Assembly: GCA_002633005.1 (NCBI GenBank)
Contig: NMRA01000047.1
Location: 769,326-833,325, forward strand
Source of the DNA: Phoronis australis
Taxonomy: Eukaryota; Phoronida; Phoronidae
Length of the DNA: 64,000 bases
Reading direction: 5' to 3'
In this document: positions 29,401-41,400 of the stretch, one piece after another
Numbering within the stretch: the first letter of the stretch is position 1
How the letters are laid out: each line of letters starts with the position of its first letter
The notes under the pieces: generated by a model
Database searches by the model: none
Told to the model about the DNA's origin: nothing
The model's input: the letters and a program-made list of their open reading frames with translations, nothing else
Made by a program: the position numbers and the translations under genes

Positions 29401-32400
29401 AGTCAACCACAATGTCCGTGTCCGGCCATTGTTTTCCGTATCACATTTTAGATTAATATGACGCCACCAAGCCCTCTGCTTATTGTGCAGACCTAAAACC
29501 AATTTCATTCGTTCACAATCTCAAGGCAGCTGAGCAAAATTAGTAGTCTGTCTTGCTTGCGAGTCTAGTTAATTTGAACAGTTAAAGCTGCGTTTCACAC
29601 TGTTTAGCTGGCTGAAAAATGAACAGGATTCCATTTCCATCACTAACAAGAACGTCTTAATCACCAGCTAATTACATAATGGCGCATATATGCATCAACT
29701 TGAGTTGTTGGCTCACTCAGCAATAATTCTCAAGATCGTATAACGTAAGTGTGGTAATGTTTTTAAACTCAAAAGCGCTATTCAAGAATTGAACATCGAC
29801 ACCTAAACAGTGGAGAATGTGCCTAATAACTAAAAGTATGTACATTATAAAAGGCTTCAAATTTTTAAATACTAATCTATTAAATATTTCTTGACAGGAA
29901 ACTGAAGGAAATAGCATCACTCATAACCAGAATGGTCTTGGCATCTCCTACTAAATCATCAAACACTTGACATTAATTTGAAATGTTAAGATCCTGCATT
30001 AACTACTCATCAGTCCTTAACTGCACCTGGTAAAGTATTAGATGAAGTGGCATTAAACTCTCGACTTTCTGTCAAAAATCCCAGGTTTGATTTAGATCAC
30101 TTATGTTACAAAATTGGCTTTATCTCGCTCACTGTGACCTGAAGTTCTGTGAGCTTGGGTCTCAACCAATAACCAAGTTACTTCTCAGGAAATGGGCTTG
30201 GAATGATCAACGGGACAAAAAGAGGAAAATTTTCCAGGTGATGTATCGTTCCATAAATAGGCATATGTGATAGAAATACTTTTTGTGTCGTAAAATTTAA
30301 CTGAAATACTGGTATATGGTTTTGCATGAATCGAGTCAAAATAGTGATAAAAAGAGACAAAGAAAACTGGAAATCGAAACCAAAAAAGAAGGAATGCTCT
30401 TAATAGAGGAAAATTCCAAGCCCTGTTGGAACCCCAGAACTGACTCCCAATTTGAACAATTTGATACCAATTTCATAATGGTGAATTGCCCATTTCAAAG
30501 CTCGTTAGTTTGATAGAAAAGGCAGGTTTAATGTTGAAACTACGTGACATTTCATCAATTTAGGTGAAAATTTTATTTTCTCACGTTTTTAATGGTGGTA
30601 AAGCAATGAGTTGGTGCTCCATATCTTTTATAGAAAAAAGCGATATAAAAAATTTAGTTTGTCCACTATATTGTGTCAATTGGTAAGATTATAATGTTTT
30701 GTAGTTTGTGTGGAACCATTTATTGGTTGTATCATCACTAATGATGTTTGACTGCAGTTCATTCGCATCTGACATAGTTCATACCGTATGTACATTTACA
30801 AGTACAAATTTTTGTCCAAAAAGTATAGTTCTGGTTTTTACGCTGACTCAGTTCGAGACATGCAATCACTAGCTAAAAGAAAACATAAGAATGTGCCCTT
30901 GCATTCAGTTAAACCAAGATCTCTCTTGAAGAGCGGCACAAAAGTCCCGTTCAGACATCAACTTTTGGCCCGGCGCAACTGACACGGAGCAAATTGATCG
31001 GTGCCAAGCGTCCGTTTACACACACAACTCACTAATTGTGGCGACACAGAAATTGCAGGCTGGAGAGACTGGATCGCACATGCGCAGTTTTACAAATGAC
31101 GAGAGTTGCAGAGACAAAGAACCCGTACGTAGGTCATTAGGCAAGTGCAGTATAGATGATCCTTTCCACCTTGCTCCAGTCAGGCGTTTAGGCTTATAAT
31201 TGACACGGAGCAAGATGTTCGAGAGCAAATTGCTCTACCTACCAAACGGGTGGCAAAAGTTGTCACCGTGGTGTCAATTTGTTCCGTGTCAGTGCCCTTT
31301 ACACACTGGAACAACTCGTTCCTTGTCAATTGATCCGTGTCAACTTTTGTAGTGTAAACGACACTGAAGGCAAGTAACTAATGGAAAGCAAAGTTTGAAA
31401 TGTGGTGCTTTGCCAAGCGATGCACAATTACTTGCATATGATACACAGGGCGGTGTTCAAAAGTACACAAAGACTAGCACTTCATTATTTCACAAAGTTA
31501 AGTCTGGCCACTCAAATGCTTAACAGTGATCTCCATAATAGCAATGCAAAGTACTTGCATCGACTTTTAGGACCTGCAGGTTCTAAATTGTGCTAATTGT
31601 CTGTTTTATGTAAAAATTACTTTATCCTGCAATTCTTGTCTTTCTTTTTGCTGCCTGTCAGTCGTATTTGTTGCCCTTCCTCACCATAGCAGCATCCCTG
31701 CAGCGACAAAGCTCAGGACGGACATCCCAAAGCTACGCCAATGCGTCCCAACAGTGTTTTGCTTCTCATTTATTTTCAAAATTGTTAGGGCTTTAAAAAT
31801 CCAGAGCACTTGATTTCATGGGTACCTCGACAGCAACAGATGACGGCTGCAGGTAAATGTAGTACCTAACTTGCTAAGTTGTTGAACTATCGTTCAAGTG
31901 TTGCACTGTCACAGATCACCTGTGTTCCAGTCACAGAATTCTAGTTCCAAGGTTGCAATCGAGTCTACTCTTCCTGGGCTATCGTTGCAGGGCATTGGCA
32001 TGTTGGCTCCGAAATTCTATTCATCAAACAATATTCTGATGGTAAAAGAATCTTTTTTGTTGGTGAAATGTGCTATTCTAAAGGACACGTTTTGATTGCC
32101 ATTTGGAAACATGCTGGATTGTAAGGCTATTTTCATGTTTGCTGTCACTAATTGGAATAAAAAAGATTTAATCAAGCATTGGCACAATTGCTACCAATCT
32201 CCCACCCAAAACTGGTCAGATTTAAGTAAATAAACAACTCTTGCATCACTTTTGCTTGGCAGATGTTCTTTTCTGAAGAAGTAAGCAACTAAAAACTCAC
32301 ACCACTGAATTGATTTTCAAAAAACTTAAACCCAAAGCAACTATGCTTTTGAGTTCTTATTGTAAAAAGTTTTGTGTTTCATTTCTATTAAAGTTATGGC

Positions 32401-35400
32401 CTAAAACTGCTATTGTAAAATGTTTATTGTCACAGACTGTCTCCTGTAACCTTAGCCGTCACATGCTAATATTACCCCAGAATGTGCTGTGTGCATTAAG
32501 ATTTGACCCTCATTTCCAATGATGGGAATATCTTTCAGTTACTACTAAATCATCAAAATCAATTAAAATTTAATTACTGCCAATTTAAGCGAGCTCCGAA
32601 AAAATTAGGGGAGCAAAATGCTCATATATTATTTTCAGGGAAACTATGTCAGGTTTCGTGCAGTAAAATGTACCCAACTTGTAAAAGATAACCTACTTTT
32701 ATGATGGGAATGCCTGACACGAATCATGTCCCTTCCTCAATTATCTCGAGTGTCTCCGAACCTGTCAAGACATCCAGCTGAACTTAGTGCAAAACTGCAT
32801 GTACCCAGGTAGCAATGATACACCAAAGCAACCGAATGCAAAAAATGACGGATTAACAGGGACAGTAAATCATAATCTGACTTTAGTTATCTGTAAGAGG
32901 TGGTTATCCGCAGGGAATTTGGCATGAGGTCAAGTAATATGAATGCTTTGTGACCTTTCCACTCTTAAATAGCTTTTAAATCTTACACTATCAGCACTGA
33001 AGAAACTCAGAAAGTAAAATGTAAGCATTACAATTTTTTATTTGTCAGTGCACCGTTATGAAAGGTTCAAGATAAGATGCACACAAATTGTTACATGTTG
33101 TTTAAAATTGAAACGTAACTTCAGGTCGGTATTCGCCAGGTAGAGCATTCAAGACTTCCTCTGACCACGTCATTGAGGACGGGTTGGAATACATATACCC
33201 TTGCCTTGTTATATACTTCGTCTAACATTTCAAACTCAGATCCAGAATCAGAACTTACTTTTGAGTCAATTCAACATCGACGTTAGACAGTCAAATAGCT
33301 ATTGCACCAGGACAGGATAGCGACCACCGGAAATTTCTTTCAGAAAAACAGGAAAACTTTACTTCGGTTAAGAATTTAGTAAAAGTGTACAGCGTCATGT
33401 CATCTAATGATGTACTTACAACGTGGATGTTTTCCATGAAATTTAGCATTAACTAGGTCAACACAGGTCAAGAGCCCAACTTGTTGATTGGTTCTTTGAC
33501 AATGAATTGGAAAGTTGCCAAAAGTCACCTTTGGCAGTGAAAGAGATTTAAAGACTGATTTTTAATCAAGGTTTAAAGTTACTGATCACAAGAGGGGAAA
33601 ATTTTCCTGTGATAGGCTCGTTAAATGATAAGAAAGTAATCAGTGCTAATTACAGGCAAGTTCCAGTTTTTGTGGTTCTATTAACTGCGTAGATGGAAAT
33701 AAAAGCTGCATGCATGATTGAACATTTTCATAACTGATTGGTGAATAAAGTTATTACTATCTTGGAAAGGCTATTGAACACAAAAGGCAGCAAGAAGCCA
33801 ACCCGAAAATGCTCATATGGTGAACAAAATGGGCACCTCAACTTTGTAACTGCATTCATCATTTTGCTTTCAAAAATGACTTTACTACCATTTGTTTCAT
33901 CTTGCATTGCATCAGCCATTCTTTAAAATTTGTTAAAGTATAATTATATTTATCAAATTCCCAAAACACACGGAAAATAGGACAGGTCATCTCCTTTACA
34001 TCACTGCAAGCTTGCAATATGTCAGCTGGTAATCGCTGACTGTAACACTGCATCTTTCGACAGCAGATCAGTCAAATTTACATTCCTCTCGGTCTCAACA
34101 TCGTCCATTGGGTCTGAGTTCTACATTTTTATCCGATCATTGCCCGAATCTTCTAACAACGAAATTCTTTCACCCACATTCCATGCATGACACTGTCCGA
34201 TTCGTCTGTCACATTCTTTTTCGAATCAAATTGGGAGGGGGTGTGACAATTTTATAGTATTTTCACCATCAGGCGATTCAAATTTGTTCCCTAGGCACCG
34301 AATACATGCCAAATATAAAAAACAGATCAGCCACAAAATGTCACGACGCTAACATATCTGTCACTTCAGCCTTTCTACTGTTTTGAAAATCAATTCTGTG
34401 AAGCAAATTACAGGAAGACACCCAAGCAGTATGCACCTGCGGCAACTGAAAACTCTCACAGTAGATTTTTGTTTTTCAGCCAGCCTAAACAGGATGAATT
34501 GACGCTTTAAGCAAACATAGTGGATCTATGAAAATTCTCTGCACCAATGAGGCAGAGCCCGCTCCTAAAACTTAACCCCCCAATACATATTTGAGAGCAT
34601 GGTATCATTTATTAATAACTTTTTAAAAATTTTATGGAGACGAAATTTGCCAGGCATCACAGAGCTCTGTGCCAAGTTGCATTTGGCGACCAGGTAAAAA
34701 TCCCAGGCCACCAGATGAAACTCGAGATTGACAAAACTGAAAAATGCCTGGTCGGTGAATGAAATCCAAGGTTGTCCGAGCTTGGTGCAGGATTCGTCCA
34801 GCTAAAAAAGGTTGTATGGTCGTAACGTGCCCTGCAGTATCTTACGAGTACCTCTCCAAATTCTCCCCATTAGTGTACATTCGTTCTCTGACTAATTCCT
34901 CCCGCCAACGAATGAACAAGGAACGCTGACAATCGCATCCACTGGTGGCACGTATTTCACTGATCTTGCCCGATTTTTGACAAATAATACTGACATCTGT
35001 ATTTTTACTTCCTGTTCTAATTTAAGCGCGTACTCGATGTGTGCCGACAGCGGTGGTGGCAAATGCACTGATTTCATGAAATAAACAATTATGAACCAAA
35101 GATATTTATTCTAGGAAATCTCTTATTCTTTTAAAGTTTGCAAGTCAACACAACTTTTTTTTTAAACGAATTTCAGGGGAATTATTGTCTGACTTTGATA
35201 CTCGTGGTGGCGACTTTGTAGCGACTTGCGATTTTTCCCAGGAGGCCCAACACAATCAGAGGTCGCCTTGGCAACATGCAGGTAGCCAAATCGAGCGCTG
35301 CATCACCTCACAAACCTCACTCTCCACTTAAGACAATTGCACAAAACAAGAGAGAAGCAAACAGCAATGTCTGACTTGACTTATGGCAGAGCCAATCAAA

Positions 35401-38400
35401 CTAGTCACTACTGTTCAGACAAGCTAATAGCCAGTGACTGCATCAATTAGCAATTATCTACAGGGAATGGAATATCAACAATGGGGAAATTGACTAGATA
35501 TCAACTCCACATTGATTTAAAATTCAACTATCCAATTAACAACTGTCCCTGGACATGTTTGCCTGTGGTTGGATAAATGACTTGTGACGCCTCGTGTTAG
35601 GAAACATGTTCGATTGCAGGATCTCATGAGGAAAATCACATGAAGAACTTGTTTAAAAGTTCAATGTGTCTGCATTCAGCAATGCGCCGATGAATGGATG
35701 TGATCTGTTTTTTTTTTGTAAGCTGCAGAAAAACACAAGAGAGATCAACCACTGCATTCTCGTCTGAAGATCTCACTCTTCGTGAGATGCCTGCAGTCGT
35801 CATATTTCTGTTCGGTATTTAAAAATAAATTAAAGCTAATGGTTTAACAGTAATTAAAACTCATTTTCAATTCATCTCCTCATGGGCCACACTGTATGAC
35901 AGAAAAATCGTGCAGCTATTTTCACTAGAATTCATAGTTCATTACCCACTTACAACAGGAGAATATCTAATGAATTTAACTAAAATTTAATTGCCAAGTA
36001 TCCGTAAACCGAGAAGCAAAACCTTCAACTAACACCCCACCGGTAACGACACCATGAAATACGACATATCCAAGACAATAAATAATAAACACACTGGGGT
36101 ACAAGTTACCTTTGAGCATTAGCACACCTGGTAGCCAGAAACATCACCCAACTGATGAGGAATCAGCCAATCATGCCCTGGCAAATAAATTCCTACAAAT
36201 AGGCGGCCCTGACCAACAAATAATCAACCTAATGTAGCTTGGATCATTACAACATGAGCAGGAAGACCTCTGCTCATTCATAAGTCATAACACCACCTCA
36301 GGCAGATGAATTGAAATAAACAGCATGGATTATCAAGGTAGAGGATTTATCAACCTGGTGTGAATAAGTGCAGCTTCCTATCAAAGCCTCTCTTGAAGCA
36401 CAGGCTCTCAGACAGGAATGTGTTGTTTGTCAGTTGAAATCAATATCGCAGCAGACATACTGAAGTTGACAGTTCTGAAACACCACATAAACTCGCAAAT
36501 AATTTCTGCAAGTTCAAAAATAGAGTACAAGATTTTCCAAAATGTCCACAAATCCATCTGTACCGTTTTCATACCCAGGCTAGTTTCTTGAGAGTTGGGT
36601 AAGATCAAACAAGGCTTTGCGAGATTTGGTGGCCCGCGTGTGTGATTCAAACAATGCACGGACATAATCTCAAAAGCGTTCACTCTAGAATAACTTGCTT
36701 TATGGAGCAGGCGACTATTGTTCTCATGTTCTACCATAATACAAATCCATACTATCTACAAATACAGACACTTCAACATGGAAAGTGCTTACTAGGTAAG
36801 TCTTAACGAAAATTTAGAATTGAAAAATCAACAACCTATGTGGCCAAGTGCTACCAGTGACAAAGGTCCGGCAGGGATTCTTGAAGGAGCAAAACACAAA
36901 ATGACTGTTCCGTTCCTTGTTCTTCCAGACTAGAACAGTACAGTATTATAATTAACATTCAGGTTAACATCCCGTGCTTAAATTAGCGAGAATGAAAATT
37001 GGACGGGTAGCATTGAACCCAGAGAGGAGTATTTAAATAAGGAATTTCAAGAAATTGGGTGGGGGTGGGCGCTTAGTCGCTTACCCAGACATGGGTGCTT
37101 AACAAGAGTCGGGGAGATGTGGATACATATGGCTTTCGAAATTGAAGCCATAGATCCAAAGTTGAAAAAGCACTCTCTAACTGACACATGCATTTGCACA
37201 GCCTAAATACGCAAACTGAAAGACGAGAAAACAAGAGTCACAGGAAATACCTAGGACTTTTCCAGGACTGACCTGTCATGTATTTTTCATCGAAGTCATT
37301 GTTGAAGATGCAAAGTTGGATAAATCTAGTACAAACTCCTGATTTTTGTTCACAGTTTAAATCTGAGCTGGAACAACTGAAAAACTTCCTGCCAAAAAAC
37401 TTCCATGACATTTTATACTCTGACCTATTGACATGTTGATGTATGGGAATGACATCGTACACACTTTGCATCTTATGTTGTTAAGCATAAGTGTTCAAGT
37501 TTTGGACGAAATAAAAAGCCTCAAAATACTTCGACTTCGTGCAACTCTCCATTACAGCGTGATTCAAGTTCGCTCCTTAGCACCGAGGTTGGCCACAAAA
37601 CGACACGTGACCCCGTCATGCATGTCACTAGTGTAATTTCACCTTTGATGGCATAAAACAAAGCTAAGACTTGGCTATCAAAACTTCCATTCTACTGAAA
37701 ACCTAATTAGTTGTAGTGTAAAATCACAGTCTGTGGCAAACTGTAGTATCTGTAGGTGTCATATTCAACTACATGACTGCTTCAACACACTGCAAGACAC
37801 TATCCGGAATACAATGTTACAGGCGACAACCACTAACTGCTCTGGTTTCCAGATTTGAAAGCTTTCCTTAGCACTTTGAAAATCAATTCGGTAATGTGAA
37901 TTATGCGTGGAAACTAGACTGAAAAGTAAGAGCCTAATTGAAAATTTCTGTAATTTGAGAGGGGACTTATAATCTAGAATTGGACGCTTAATCTGAAAAT
38001 TCTCAAAGGCAAGGGGGAAGGAGTTTACATAAAGATGGGCATTAATGCATAAGTTTGCAGCACGTTTTTTACATTAAACACCCATTAGAGCTCTGGGTAT
38101 CTCTCTTGTGAAACATTATCAACAAACAAATGTCATCCAAAGTTAATTAAGAGAACTAGTCTTTGCATAACACTCACAAAATGTCAGTTAACACAAGAAC
38201 ATTCCTGGAAAACTAGTTCCCTCAAGCTTAAAGCACAAATTACAAACATGTCTGTCAGAATGCACGTTTTGATAGACTTAAAAATGTGACATCTCTCATT
38301 ATCACATTAAGTCAAAATTAAGACATTTCGTTTGAGACAGTTTAGTAAGCAAAAAACAATGCCCAAGGGTTTCAAATGCAGGGTCCTCGATTACCTGAAG

Positions 38401-41400
38401 AGAAAAATGCCTGTGCCTTCTGAGAGAGGAATTTCTTGGGTGAGGGGAAAATTCTATACCCCAGTCAGCATCAACAGCACCACACTCCTTTAGCTAGCCC
38501 TCATAGGCTCTGTCTCAAGTAGCCATAACCGAATCATTTTGTGCCGTTTCAAATCACTGCCTGTGCGAGTTAAAAGTAAGTTGAACCATGAGTGGAGTTT
38601 TTTAATCACTTGAGGCTAATTTTTGGACCTCGTGAAATGAATTTTGATTGATTTTGAAATATTTTTCATAGGGGAATGGGGCCGATTTTTGACCAAAAAA
38701 CCAAGGGATTGAGGGTCCTGAACTAGAACATAATTGAAGAAAACTTTGAGTGTTAACTCCCACCAATTCGGAACTTGACTCATTCATTCAGTTTTGACAA
38801 ATGCAAAACTGGTCAGTAACCCTAACATTGTGCGCCTCACTCTGACGTCAGGCCCACGGATTGTGAGCCTCACTCTGACGTCAGGCCCACGCATTGTGAG
38901 CCTCACTCTGACGCCAGACCCTGCCATTGCGAACCTCACCCTGACGTCAGGTCCTGGCATTGTGAGCCTCACTCTGATGTCAGGCCCTGGCATTGTGAGC
39001 CTCACTCTGACGTCAGGTCCCGACATTGTGAGCCTCACTTTGACGTCACGCAATGGCATTGTGAGCCTCATTCTGACATCAGGCCCTGACATTGTAAGCT
39101 TCACTCTGACTTCAAGCCCAGGCATTGTGATCCTCACTATGACATCAGGTCCTGGCATTCTGAGCCTCACTCTGACATCAGGAACTATGATTTTTTCTTA
39201 ATTGCCAGGCATGTATCTGCTGTGCCCTTCAAACTCAATGAAGGAAGCATTAAGTGTGCTGCTTGTATTATCTTTATTTCATCCTCAAAATGCATTGAAG
39301 GATTGACATTCATTTCCAGAAGGTTGAAACTTCTAATGTCTTGCAAAGTGAACATCAGTACTCATACTTCTCCTACACATACCAAGCTACCACCCAGTAT
39401 CCTTCACTTTTTATCATGAAAAACCAAATATACAATTATGGTATTGGTATCAACTACTTAAATATGAGAATCATGTTTGAAACCTCTAATTCTGCGAAGA
39501 AGTCCAATTCCGTGAATTCTGCCCATTTCCCAATACCAGGGAAAATCTAAAATTTATTTGGAACAACATTTTAATGATGTCTAACATGTTGTAATCAAAG
39601 ACTTGACATTTAGAATGTTGTTTTTAAGGTAAAATTCTAGATTTTAATGGGCATTTAAGTTTAAAGTACTTCATGTAATAGCTCTGACATTTGGTAACTC
39701 AATAACCTTCGTTTAAAGTGTACTTAAACAAAACCAAAGCAGCTTACACATATTTTTGTGTAATACTCTTATTAAGCGGTGATATTTAGACAAATTTTCA
39801 GAACATGTGTTCACCAGTTAGCGGGGCGTAATTGCATCAAACTGTTAGTAGTGTGGGGCAAGTCAGTAAGCTGTTGAGACAACAGGAATGCAAGTGAATA
39901 GTTTTAGTCATCCTATTAATATAATTATCAGGCAGGAACAAATAGTTTGAACACAGGACGCAGATTGCTGGCTTCGTGTCTAGCTTTTTACAGAGGAGCA
40001 AATGGACCAGGAAATCCTCTTAACACGCGTATTGCCTGGATACTGTTGATAACACTAGTTCCCAGAAACAACAGTCGACACTCGAGCAAGTAATTCACAA
40101 TTCACTCAGCTCTTCACTTCTTAGGTTAATATAAGTCCTTGATGGGATGTAAGCCACTTCTCAAGAAATCCACAACTCGACTTGGCAAAACAGTCACAGC
40201 ATCAGACGCCCACTCATCTCTTGGAGAATAATGCCAGACACAAGTCCAGTACATGCGATAAACTCACACCAATTGCAGACAAAAATTGACGAAAGTGCCC
40301 TTTTCATTTTCAAGTGACTCTAACGTTGTGATTTTACAACAATCCATTGAAATCATTTCAAGTACAGCAAAAATTATTATCAAATTTGATCTTTTTCAAT
40401 TTTCAAAGCCATTCAGCATTTTTGTGAAAGCGTACAATTTCTCATCGTAGCTATGGTAACTAACAGAACTGGAAAATTAATCTTTTACAAAAATGAATTT
40501 TCACTCGTCCACTGGTCTGTGCCCTAAATTCATGAGATTTGATTATATATAAATTTTGCCCCAGGACAGCACTATCACGACTGTTGAGCGACACCTGACG
40601 GCACGGCGATTTCTATGATTGACAGTTTCATTAAGTTCATTATGTCATTTAATGAAAGTGCAAAAATTCAAAATCAAAGTAGCAGAGGAGAATCTTGGAA
40701 AAATAAAATGAACTCCATTCGATCCAGGATTTCATAGTGCCGTCATGAGTGCTAACTTGCCAAGTTAAAAAAGTAACAAAACGAGTTTGACTCAAATCAT
40801 GAAACAAAACAGTGGTTTTTAAAGATGGTGGTGCATACAATTTAGAATTGATATTATAGAGTAGTTTGTCGGCACAAACGAATTGTATTGAATGTTTGGA
40901 AGATAATAACATTTGCTCATTAATAGTAACATTTGCACATTAATTATATTTGAACATCTGTTTTTTAAATAGGACATAAAGGATACAAATATTAACAAGC
41001 AACTTTGTGCTGCTGTAAACCTGATTCCGTCCAAGAAGTAAACTTTTGATATAGACCCCTTTCCAAGCTACGAAATGGGTCTCAGTTTGTTCCATACTCA
41101 GATAAAAGGTACTTTCTGGTAGTGCAAAGAACTGACAATTGATTACTCCTTGAAACCTCAGCACACAAAATGACAAGCCATGACAAGTTAATTTGTAGAG
41201 TCTTGTCTCAAGCGCTAATGAGCTGTCAGTTCCTTTGAAGCCTCCTGTAGGAAAGCCTGAAGGAAGAAATGATCTCCATTTGAAACCAATTTAATTGTGG
41301 TCAAATGGTCTTAATAAAAAGTCGCTCAACTTAGATGGAAGTCTAATTCATAGATGCTTAAATTCTTTACAAAACCATGTTACCTTTTGCGATATATTTT

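Larger units (their letters stand above)
28660..34687. other. SH3RF intron 1, middle part
   Basis: Contains MITE copies at 30192-30425 and ~30935-31360. No coding exon, RNA gene or long ORF recognised. Small ORFs near 28716-29090 lack motifs. Confidence 0.5.

Noticed and set aside
38784-39201. 135- and 128-codon ORFs on opposite strands
   Set aside because: Both are produced by a 33-bp tandem repeat whose period is a multiple of three; no start context, domain or splice partner.
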